Source of the DNA: an uncultured Fretibacterium sp.
GTDB lineage: Bacteria; Synergistota; Synergistia; Synergistales; Aminobacteriaceae
Reading direction: 5' to 3'
NCBI GenBank assembly: GCA_937892105.1
Contig: CALAUZ010000150.1
Span: forward strand, 1 to 5,014
DNA length: 5,014 nucleotides
In this document: one piece after another, positions 1-4,652 of the stretch
Layout of the letters: every line of letters starts with the position of its first letter
Numbering within the stretch: the stretch's first letter is position 1
Position numbers and translations under genes: made by a program
Notes under the pieces: generated by a model
Databases searched by the model: none
Told to the model about the DNA's origin: nothing
What the model saw: the letters and a program-made list of their open reading frames with translations, nothing else

Positions 1-1092
1 ACGCTAAATAATCCTGAAAAGTACGGGTACTCGTTCACGGGCTGGACAGGAACGGGCATTGAAGATGTTGCGCTAACCGTAACAATCCCCGCAGGCTCAA
101 CGGGCAACAGGACGTACACAGCGACATACAGGGCAAAGGGTTTCACGCCAACCGATGAAGGATTGCCAGAGTTTGCGTACCATGCACCAGTTCTGAGCGG
201 ACAGATAGGCATAAAGTTTTATGCGTACATACCGGAAGAATACAGGAATTCATCGACATGCTGGGTAGATTTTGACGTAAGCGGGGACAAGTCCTCCAAC
301 CTTAACCCAGTTCCGTTTGACGCAAGCGAGACGATAACGATAGACGGAGATACATTCTACACGTTCGAGTGCTTCATCAACTCAATACAGATGGCGGACG
401 TAATTCATGCTGAACTGCATTACGGTGATGGTGAGACACTTTCTCACAGCTACCGGGCGAAAGATTACCTTGACTCAGCCGCGAATGATGTTGCGTTATC
501 CGAAGACTTGAGGGAGCTTGTGAAGGCGATGAAGGATTACGGCGGGTATGTTCAGGTGCCGCTTGCAGACTATAACGGCTGGACGATAGGGAAAGACCAT
601 GCCTCGATGGATTGCGAGAGTGAGTGCAATGATTTTGCCGGGACTGCGAGTGGAGTAGCCGGCCATGCGATAAGCCGTGATATTCCCGCGAACTCAGGTA
701 TTGGGAAGATAGAGTATTCGTTAGTACTGGACACAGAGACGCGCATAATAGTGTATCTTACGACGAAGGCAGGTTATGCGGGTGGAGTGTCAGCGAATAT
801 TGACGGTACGACGGATAACTATATGGCTGTGAAGAAGGGGGACAGACTTTACACTATAGAAACGAACGGAATACCCTCGCATGAGTTGGGGAAGGTTCAC
901 ACGATAACGATAGGGACAGACGGCGGTGAAAGTTTTGCGGTGAAGGTGTCAGCGTTTTCGTATGTACATGACGTACTGAATGACGCTGGCGAGGCTGAGA
1001 ACCTGAAGAGGGCAGTTGTTGCGCTGTACAACTATTGTGTGAAGACGATAGAGTACAGGAGAAACAGGCCGTCAGAGTTTCCGCAGGGTTGA
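1..1092 (+). CDS. C-terminal part of a large surface/secreted protein with InlB-type repeat (5' end outside window)
   Basis: The frame is open from the first base, so the gene starts upstream; 363 codons are visible before TGA at 1090-1092. A TTG at 163 is an internal codon, not a credible start, because the sequence before it is clearly protein-like. Residues 1-46 contain GYSFTGWTGTGI and later TVTIPAGSTGNRTYTATY, the tail of a Listeria/Bacteroides-type (InlB B-repeat) beta-grasp repeat, typical of extracellular multi-repeat proteins. After a short linker come two successive beta-rich modules. Each ends in a similar helix: DLRELVKAMKDYGGYVQ near residues 169-185 and LKRAVVALYNYCVKTIEYR near residues 335-353. 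I recall this beta-module plus 'LVKAMLNYG' helix arrangement from uncharacterised surface proteins of gut anaerobes. There is no LPXTG motif, membrane anchor or dockerin at the C-terminus, so the mode of attachment is not visible. An adhesin or substrate-binding role is inference only. A small peptide gene follows after 18 bases and is probably co-transcribed. Confidence 0.85.
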   Translation, partial: TLNNPEKYGYSFTGWTGTGIEDVALTVTIPAGSTGNRTYTATYRAKGFTPTDEGLPEFAYHAPVLSGQIGIKFYAYIPEEYRNSSTCWVDFDVSGDKSSNLNPVPFDASETITIDGDTFYTFECFINSIQMADVIHAELHYGDGETLSHSYRAKDYLDSAANDVALSEDLRELVKAMKDYGGYVQVPLADYNGWTIGKDHASMDCESECNDFAGTASGVAGHAISRDIPANSGIGKIEYSLVLDTETRIIVYLTTKAGYAGGVSANIDGTTDNYMAVKKGDRLYTIETNGIPSHELGKVHTITIGTDGGESFAVKVSAFSYVHDVLNDAGEAENLKRAVVALYNYCVKTIEYRRNRPSEFPQG

Positions 1093-1096
1093 GGGT

Positions 1097-1107
1097 AAAG
1101 GAGGTGA
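1097..1107 (+). promoter_or_regulatory. Near-perfect Shine-Dalgarno site of the 34-residue peptide
   Basis: AAAGGAGGTGA pairs over 11 consecutive bases with the usual bacterial 16S rRNA 3' end. The GGAGG core is 6 bases from the ATG at 1111. It is the strongest ribosome binding site in the window and is the main argument that the tiny downstream frame is translated. Confidence 0.8.
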
Positions 1108-1110
1108 GTA

Positions 1111-1215
1111 ATGATGACGGAAAAGAAACCGTACGAGAAGGTTGAAGTTGAAGTTATAGGCTTCGAGGGTGAGGACGTTATAGTTACGAGTAGTACGACA
1201 CTTCCACCGCGTTAG
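1111..1215 (+). CDS. Small 34-residue acidic peptide, unknown function
   Basis: The reading frame runs ATG ATG ACG ... CGT TAG and encodes 34 residues: MMTEKKPYEKVEVEVIGF followed by EGEDVIVTSSTTLPPR. I favour it as real for three reasons. It is preceded by AAAGGAGGTGA (1097-1107), an 11-base match to the anti-Shine-Dalgarno sequence, 6 bases from the ATG. It starts 18 bases after the stop of the surface-protein gene. A terminator hairpin begins 9 bases after its stop. The layout Tyr-Glu-Lys-x-x-x-Glu-Val-x-x-Phe-x-x-Glu-Asp-Val-Ile-x-Thr-Ser, then a short polar/proline tail, resembles small hypothetical peptides I recall from gut Firmicutes, but I know no assigned function. There is no signal peptide, transmembrane segment, cysteine or double-glycine leader site. 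The second ATG (1114) is an alternative start. It could be a short regulatory or precursor peptide; no function can be assigned. Confidence 0.68.
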   Translation: MMTEKKPYEKVEVEVIGFEGEDVIVTSSTTLPPR

Positions 1216-1224
1216 ACATAAAAT

Positions 1225-1263
1225 AAGCAGGATAGTAGAAGCATTATCCACTGTCCTGCTTTT
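1225..1263. terminator. Bidirectional intrinsic terminator between the peptide gene and recF
   Basis: AGCAGGATAGT (1226-1236) pairs with ACTGTCCTGCT (1250-1260), with one G-U wobble, and an A-T pair at 1225/1261 extends it to a 12-bp stem around a 13-base loop. On the + strand a short run of T (1260-1263) follows. On the - strand the stem is followed by TTATTTTATG, a better U-rich tract. It lies between two converging genes, so it can end both the surface-protein/peptide transcript and the recF-dnaN transcript. Confidence 0.75.
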
Positions 1264-2282
1264 CATGCTAACTTTATCCCTCCGAATTTTTTTCTCGACG
1301 CAAACGGTTTCTCAGGCGCAGTAATAAAAACCTGCCACTTCGTCTCCAACAGCTTCCTGTAAGTCCATTCCCTGCCATCTGCATCAAGTTCCGCCGTCAA
1401 GTCATCGAACAGCAACACCGGTTCACGTTTCAACCTCTGCAATATCAGCTTCCCTGCCGTGATTATCATATACAGTATCAACCTGCGTTTCTGCCCCCTG
1501 CTCAACGCTTCATACGCTGGCCTGCCGTTCTCCGTTATGGTGATTGACATATCGTCATAATTCGGGCCGTAAAGCGGTCTCTGCGCATACATTTCCCTGT
1601 TCCTGTTCCTGTCCAATGCTTCCCGAAGATACTCCTCACCTGACGCATTCAGTGAAGGCTGAAACTCTAACGTAAATTTTCCCGGCGGAATAATCCTCAT
1701 AAGCTGGCCGCATACCTCCCGTCTTGTGTCCATAATCCACCCGCCAAGCCCGCAATATTGCGCGTCCGTCCTAACAGGAGATTTTCCCTGCCTCAACAAT
1801 AATGACCGCGTTCTAAGTATGTTCCTGAAATCCGCAAGCCTCTTAGCATAAGGAGGGACAAAAAGTGCGCACAATCTGTCGATGAACAGTCTTCTCGATG
1901 ATGGTGAACCGTCTATGAGGCTGAGATTGCCTGTCAGGAATATTATTGACGGCATAAAAAGACGCAAATCCGTGAACGTTACAGCCTTATCACTGAGACG
2001 CAGGGAAATCTTTGATGATATTTCAGCCCTGACTGTGAAACTCTCCTCCCCTGAAACATGGCCGCCTAAAATCGCCCTGTGATTTTCACTCGACCACGAT
2101 ATTACGCTCGATGTTCGCGAAAATGCTCCCCAACCTGTTAATATACTCAGTGCCTCAAGCAAATTCGTCTTGCCTGAACCGTTCCTGCCTGTAATCAAAT
2201 TAATACCCGGATCCCAAGTTACCCTAAGATCCGGGCCGCCATAATTCCTGAAGTTATGTATTACTGTCTCGTCAAATCTCAA
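1263..2282 (-). CDS. recF: DNA replication and repair protein RecF
   Basis: The product is a 339-residue SMC/ABC-type ATPase that, with RecO and RecR, helps load RecA onto SSB-coated gaps. It has the RecF N-terminal signature HNFRNY (residues 9-14) and a Walker A GRNGSGKT (32-39). The RecF-specific block SPSSRRLFIDRL is followed by PPYAKRLADFRNILRTRSLLL. The ABC signature is LSRGQKRRL (260-268) and the Walker B/D-loop is LLFDDLTAELD (290-300), followed by QVFITAPE. At 339 residues it is somewhat shorter than the usual 355-375, but all ATPase motifs are present. The start is TTG at 2280-2282, two bases after the dnaN stop (TAG at 2285-2287). The frame has no ATG or GTG upstream before a stop at 2310-2312, and no clear Shine-Dalgarno is visible, so translation is probably coupled to dnaN. 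The dnaN-recF order is the classic bacterial one. Confidence 0.96.
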   Translation of the reverse strand: MRFDETVIHNFRNYGGPDLRVTWDPGINLITGRNGSGKTNLLEALSILTGWGAFSRTSSVISWSSENHRAILGGHVSGEESFTVRAEISSKISLRLSDKAVTFTDLRLFMPSIIFLTGNLSLIDGSPSSRRLFIDRLCALFVPPYAKRLADFRNILRTRSLLLRQGKSPVRTDAQYCGLGGWIMDTRREVCGQLMRIIPPGKFTLEFQPSLNASGEEYLREALDRNRNREMYAQRPLYGPNYDDMSITITENGRPAYEALSRGQKRRLILYMIITAGKLILQRLKREPVLLFDDLTAELDADGREWTYRKLLETKWQVFITAPEKPFASRKKFGGIKLA

Positions 2283-2284
2283 GG

Positions 2285-3592
2285 CTAAAATGGGGTCTCT
2301 GGTATATATTCATCGTTATTACCTGACGTTTCCTGTACGTCCTGCATACCTTCATTGCCTTCTTGAGATTCCTGGCTCTGCTCCTGTTCCGGAATTTCTG
2401 CGGGTTCACCTTCCGTGTTGTTGCCGCTGAAATCCCCAATCTCCTCCGCCGTCATAGCGTCCTGCTGGCTCAGTCTCGCAGGCATAAGCATATAGAGGAA
2501 ATCATCAGCATCAGCACGCTTCATTCTTGCCTGTCCTTCCTCATCGCTGAACTCTATTGACGCTTCTCCTGCTCCCAACGCCTTTAATCCGTCAGTGAAA
2601 TACTCAACGTTGAACCCTAAGTGCAAATAGCTTCCAGTAATATCCGCCATTAGATTTTCTACCGCTGTACCAAGTTCGGGTGCTCTCGCTGTAATCCTGA
2701 GTTCACCGTTAGTCTGCAATGCCATAGCCATAATATGACCTGGATTACCCTTTGCGATTATGTCTATGCGTTCAAGCGCGGAAAGCAATTCTCCGGCCTG
2801 AATGCGCAGTGTTGTACGCACGTCAGTGTTCAGTATTCGCTCAAAACGCGGGAACGCAGATTCTACCCTTCTTATGGAGAACTCTATCCCTTCAAGCCCA
2901 AACCATACTGTTGAACCATCAGCAAAAACTTTCACAGTTTTCACAGTATCGTTATCCGCGTAATTTGTTACCGTCTTTCCAAGCTCCCTTAAAGCCGGCG
3001 CAGGAAGAAGCAAATCATCGTCCTTTGAGGCAGAACACGGAGATTTTGCGAGTGATAACCTTTTCCCGTCAGTCGATACGGCTATTAACATTCCTTCGCT
3101 CGTTCTGAGAAGACATGTTCCGAGATACTTCGGGAAATCTTGAGGCTGTGAGGCTGCCGCGCTTCCTTCGGCAATCAGCTTTCCGAGAACCTGTGAGGTA
3201 ATTTCGCAGACGGCTTCTGCTCCTGAACTTTCTGGTATCTTCGGGAACTCTTCCGTTGAGGGGGCAGTGAAACGCATTTTCTGACTTCCAGCGTTGAGGA
3301 ATACTCTTTTGGAGTTGACCTCAAGCACTAAATCGTCCGCTGGTAACTTCCTGAGCATGTCCCCGAACATTACGGCAGGGATTACAGCTGTTCCCGGCTC
3401 AATGACATTCACTCCCCTAGCCTGACAGCGTATTGATGTCCTGAGATCCGTTGCTTCGAGAATTACTGTATTGTCGTCTGACGCTGCGATTAACACGCCG
3501 CTTACGGAGTCTTTTGGGGTTTTTGTGTTCGCGAATTTTCCGGCGGTCTGCCATGCCTTGAGAAAATCCTGGCGTTCAAGTTCTAGTTTCAT
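2285..3592 (-). CDS. dnaN: DNA polymerase III beta subunit (sliding clamp) with acidic C-terminal extension
   Basis: The product is the ring-shaped processivity clamp that tethers DNA polymerase III and other clamp-binding proteins to DNA. Residues 1-374 match the three-domain beta clamp: MKLELERQDFLKAWQTAGKF at the start, ATDLRTSIRC and later FPKIPE in domain I, SAFPRFERIL in domain III's approach, and the conserved end FLYMLMPARL at residues 365-374, where most clamps stop. Here a further 61 residues follow, rich in Glu, Gln, Ser, Gly and Asn. I count 17 acidic and no basic residues, so the tail is probably disordered, and it ends DEYIPETPF. The start is ATG at 3590-3592 with GAAGGA (3602-3607) about 9 bases ahead. 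recF follows at 2 bases. No dnaA precedes it; the gene upstream is a divergent tRNA, so dnaN begins its own operon here. Confidence 0.97.
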   Translation of the reverse strand: MKLELERQDFLKAWQTAGKFANTKTPKDSVSGVLIAASDDNTVILEATDLRTSIRCQARGVNVIEPGTAVIPAVMFGDMLRKLPADDLVLEVNSKRVFLNAGSQKMRFTAPSTEEFPKIPESSGAEAVCEITSQVLGKLIAEGSAAASQPQDFPKYLGTCLLRTSEGMLIAVSTDGKRLSLAKSPCSASKDDDLLLPAPALRELGKTVTNYADNDTVKTVKVFADGSTVWFGLEGIEFSIRRVESAFPRFERILNTDVRTTLRIQAGELLSALERIDIIAKGNPGHIMAMALQTNGELRITARAPELGTAVENLMADITGSYLHLGFNVEYFTDGLKALGAGEASIEFSDEEGQARMKRADADDFLYMLMPARLSQQDAMTAEEIGDFSGNNTEGEPAEIPEQEQSQESQEGNEGMQDVQETSGNNDEYIPETPF

Positions 3593-3636
3593 GATTGGTT
3601 TTCCTTCGTGAAAATAAAATTTTTGTGTAAAATATA

Positions 3637-3642
3637 ATTATA
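3637..3642 (-). promoter_or_regulatory. Candidate -10 element of the dnaN-recF promoter
   Basis: Read on the - strand this is a perfect TATAAT, about 45 bases upstream of the dnaN start codon. No good -35 lies 16-18 bases further upstream; TTGGGC is about 20 bases away. The site sits within the perfect 12-bp palindrome ATATAATTATAT (3632-3643), so a TATAAT also reads on the + strand at 3633-3638. The placement is suitable but the AT-rich context makes chance matches likely. Confidence 0.35.
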
Positions 3643-3674
3643 TCTCAAGAATTTAACTAAACGCCCAAGAAGTC

Positions 3675-3694
3675 TCCCGTTTCTATAAGCGGGG
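3675..3694. other. Intergenic GC-rich hairpin of unknown role, possible IS200/IS605-type end remnant
   Basis: CCCGTTT (3676-3682) pairs with AAGCGGG (3687-3693) around the 4-base loop CTAT, and a T-G pair at 3675/3694 extends it to 8 bp. It lies between the presumed dnaN and tRNA promoters, is upstream of both genes, and has no T-run on either side, so it is not an obvious terminator. The layout TCTCCC, stem, GGGG then TAGTTC recalls subterminal hairpins of IS200/IS605-family elements. That resemblance is from memory, and no transposase gene is present. Confidence 0.35.
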
Positions 3695-3706
3695 TAGTTC
3701 TCAGGT

Positions 3707-3735
3707 TTGACAAAATATTAAACTGAGTGTATTTT
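3707..3735 (+). promoter_or_regulatory. Sigma-70-type promoter of the tRNA-Leu/rpsT unit
   Basis: A perfect -35 TTGACA (3707-3712) is followed by a 17-base spacer and the -10 TATTTT (3730-3735). Transcription would start around 3742, about a dozen bases before the mature tRNA 5' end, which fits a short tRNA leader. Confidence 0.7.
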
Positions 3736-3753
3736 ATGCTATATCATTGAGAG

Positions 3754-3839
3754 GCCGGAGTGGCGGAATGGTAGACGCAGCGGACTCAAAATCCGCCGGT
3801 GGCGACACTGTGGGAGTTCGAGTCTCCCCTCCGGCACCA
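3754..3839 (+). tRNA. tRNA-Leu, anticodon CAA
   Basis: This is an 86-base class II tRNA. The acceptor stem is GCCGGAG (3754-3760) with CTCCGGC (3829-3835), discriminator A at 3836 and encoded CCA at 3837-3839. The D-arm stem is GCG/CGC. The anticodon stem GCGGA/TCCGC (3780-3784/3792-3796) holds the loop CTCAAAA, with anticodon CAA at 3787-3789, which reads UUG. The long variable arm CGGTG-GCGA-CACTG is diagnostic of Leu/Ser/Tyr types. The T-arm is GGGAG-TTCGAGT-CTCCC. It lies just downstream of a perfect TTGACA promoter and 27 bases before the rpsT start codon, so the two are likely co-transcribed, with the tRNA released by RNase P and 3' processing. No mismatch is seen in any main stem apart from one G-T pair in the variable arm. 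Confidence 0.96.
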
Positions 3840-3866
3840 TCACAAGATCATTCAGGAGAGAGATTA

Positions 3867-4133
3867 ATGCCGAACAAGAAATCAGCAGAAAGACGCGTAA
3901 GGATAGCCGAACGCAACAGGCTGTACAATAAGTACTGGACATCAAGGTGCAAAACCGCCGTCAAGAGAGTTTTGGAGGCCGTAGAAGCAGGCGACAAGGA
4001 TACTGCCTCAAAAAGCTATAACACTGCCCAGAGCGTAATCGACAAGGCAGTAGTGAAAGGCGTAATGCACAAGAATACGGCTTCAAGACGCAAAGAACTT
4101 ATGTCGCGCCGAATGAAAGCCATGAATGCGTAA
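3867..4133 (+). CDS. rpsT: 30S ribosomal protein S20
   Basis: The product is an 88-residue basic primary-binding protein of the small ribosomal subunit that contacts 16S rRNA during 30S assembly. It shows the family pattern: MPNKKSAERRVRIAERNRLY at the N-terminus, AVKRVLEAVEAGDKD in the middle helix, and AQSVIDKAVVKGVMHKNTAS with an Arg/Lys-rich C-terminus. Length and composition are typical of S20. The start is ATG at 3867, preceded by AGGAGAG (3854-3860) 6 bases away. The open frame extends upstream to 3747, but those codons are the tRNA-Leu sequence and not protein. It is the second gene behind the tRNA promoter and ends at a strong terminator. Autoregulation of S20 is known in Escherichia coli; nothing in the short 27-base spacer lets me claim it here. 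Confidence 0.97.
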   Translation: MPNKKSAERRVRIAERNRLYNKYWTSRCKTAVKRVLEAVEAGDKDTASKSYNTAQSVIDKAVVKGVMHKNTASRRKELMSRRMKAMNA

Positions 4134-4158
4134 ATAGACAAAAGTTAACCTCATATAC

Positions 4159-4190
4159 AGCCTCCAGGTAAAACTGGGGGCTATTTTTTT
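4159..4190 (+). terminator. Rho-independent terminator of rpsT
   Basis: AGCCTCCAG (4159-4167) pairs with CTGGGGGCT (4174-4182), giving 9 bp with one U-G wobble around the loop GTAAAA. It is followed by A and seven T residues (4184-4190). The 3' end overlaps the stop and last two Lys codons of the converging hxlR-family gene. Read on the - strand the hairpin lacks a T-run. Confidence 0.92.
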
Positions 4191-4525
4191 GCCGTCATTT
4201 GTCCTTCAGCCCAGTGATACACCGTCTCTAACGCAGGGATTAACGACTTTCCAAGCTCCATCAGGCTGTATTCTACAGTAGGAGGTATCGTGTTGTACTG
4301 CGTCCTTCGTATAAGCCCGTCAGCTTCCAGTTCACGCAGGCACTTCGTCAGCATTGTAGCAGTTATCCCGACTACCTTGCGTTCGAGCTCCTTGTACCGC
4401 ATTGTCTGGTTCTCAGCGTCCGCAATGTACCACAGAATTGGCAGCTTCCATTTCTGTCCGATTATCCTCATCGCGTAAAGTATCGGGCAATCTGTCTCGT
4501 AAATATTCTGTCCTTCCGGCAACAT
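4181..4525 (-). CDS. HxlR-family winged-helix transcriptional regulator
   Basis: The product is a 114-residue DNA-binding protein of the HxlR (DUF24, MarR-like) family, which acts as a dimer and often senses electrophiles, disulfide stress or formaldehyde. The family pattern is complete. The conserved N-terminal Cys is residue 13 (TDCPILYAMRIIGQKWKLPIL). The recognition segment is RYKELERKVVGITATMLTKC with LRELEADGLIRR, the wing is YNTIPPTVEYSLMELGKSL, and the C-terminal dimer helix is LETVYHWAEGQ. The start is ATG at 4523-4525, with GGGAGAAG (4535-4542) ahead at slightly long spacing. It is divergent from a decayed flavin oxidoreductase gene 127 bases away, a pairing in which the regulator usually controls the neighbour and itself. 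Its stop codon lies inside the rpsT terminator stem. Cys13 is where HxlR members such as YodB and HypR sense redox, but the inducer here is unknown. Confidence 0.93.
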   Translation of the reverse strand: MLPEGQNIYETDCPILYAMRIIGQKWKLPILWYIADAENQTMRYKELERKVVGITATMLTKCLRELEADGLIRRTQYNTIPPTVEYSLMELGKSLIPALETVYHWAEGQMTAKK

Positions 4526-4549
4526 CTTAAATCACTTCTCCCGTCATTA

Positions 4550-4564
4550 ATATAAATTTTATAT
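4550..4564. promoter_or_regulatory. AT-rich palindrome in the hxlR/reductase intergenic region, candidate operator
   Basis: ATATAAA-T-TTTATAT is a perfect 7-bp inverted repeat with a one-base centre, lying 25-39 bases upstream of the HxlR-family start codon. HxlR proteins bind as dimers to inverted repeats in such divergent regions, so an autoregulatory operator is plausible. The low complexity of the sequence means chance is also plausible. Confidence 0.3.
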
Positions 4565-4578
4565 CAGCAATGATTTTT

Positions 4579-4592
4579 CTTCATACTTCATA
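4579..4592. repeat. Two tandem copies of CTTCATA upstream of the reductase gene
   Basis: CTTCATA occurs twice without a gap (4579-4585 and 4586-4592). The second copy overlaps the place expected for the -35 of the reductase promoter. It could be part of a regulator site; no direct evidence. Confidence 0.35.
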
Positions 4593-4608
4593 TTTTTTTG
4601 CAGGTAAT

Positions 4609-4614
4609 TATAAT
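4609..4614 (+). promoter_or_regulatory. Candidate -10 element for the flavin oxidoreductase gene
   Basis: A perfect TATAAT lies 38 bases before the ATG at 4653. The matching -35 would be TTCATA (4587-4592) with a 16-base spacer, a weak match. The ribosome binding site AGGAG (4638-4642) is also intact, so the expression signals have survived although the coding region has not. Confidence 0.45.
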
Positions 4615-4652
4615 ATTGCGACGTAAAAATACCAAACAGGAGATGTAACTTT

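Noticed and set aside
1072..1266. Open frame on the - strand, 64 residues
   Set aside because: It is antisense to the surface-protein end, the strong ribosome binding site and the 34-residue peptide. It has no recognisable protein features and crosses the terminator.
1882..2082. Open frame on the + strand inside recF
   Set aside because: Shadow of recF, whose motifs are unmistakable on the other strand.
2363..3108. Two open frames on the + strand inside dnaN (2363-2560 and 2752-3108)
   Set aside because: Shadows of dnaN with no family resemblance and no ribosome binding sites of note.
3593..3753. Possible replication origin upstream of dnaN
   Set aside because: Only one near-match to a DnaA box (TGTGTAAAA at 3624-3632, one mismatch) is present, with no cluster and no dnaA gene. 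The dnaN location alone does not make an origin.
3747..3866. N-terminal extension of S20 (GGMVDAADSKSAGG region)
   Set aside because: This is tRNA-Leu read as protein. The S20 family starts at MPNKKSA, where a ribosome binding site is correctly placed.
3739..3945. Open frame on the - strand, 68 residues
   Set aside because: It is the reverse translation of the tRNA-Leu gene (contains the well-known spurious stretch GRLELPQCRHRRILSPLRL) plus antisense of rpsT.
4290..4478. Open frame on the + strand inside the HxlR-family gene
   Set aside because: Antisense shadow of a complete, well-conserved regulator.
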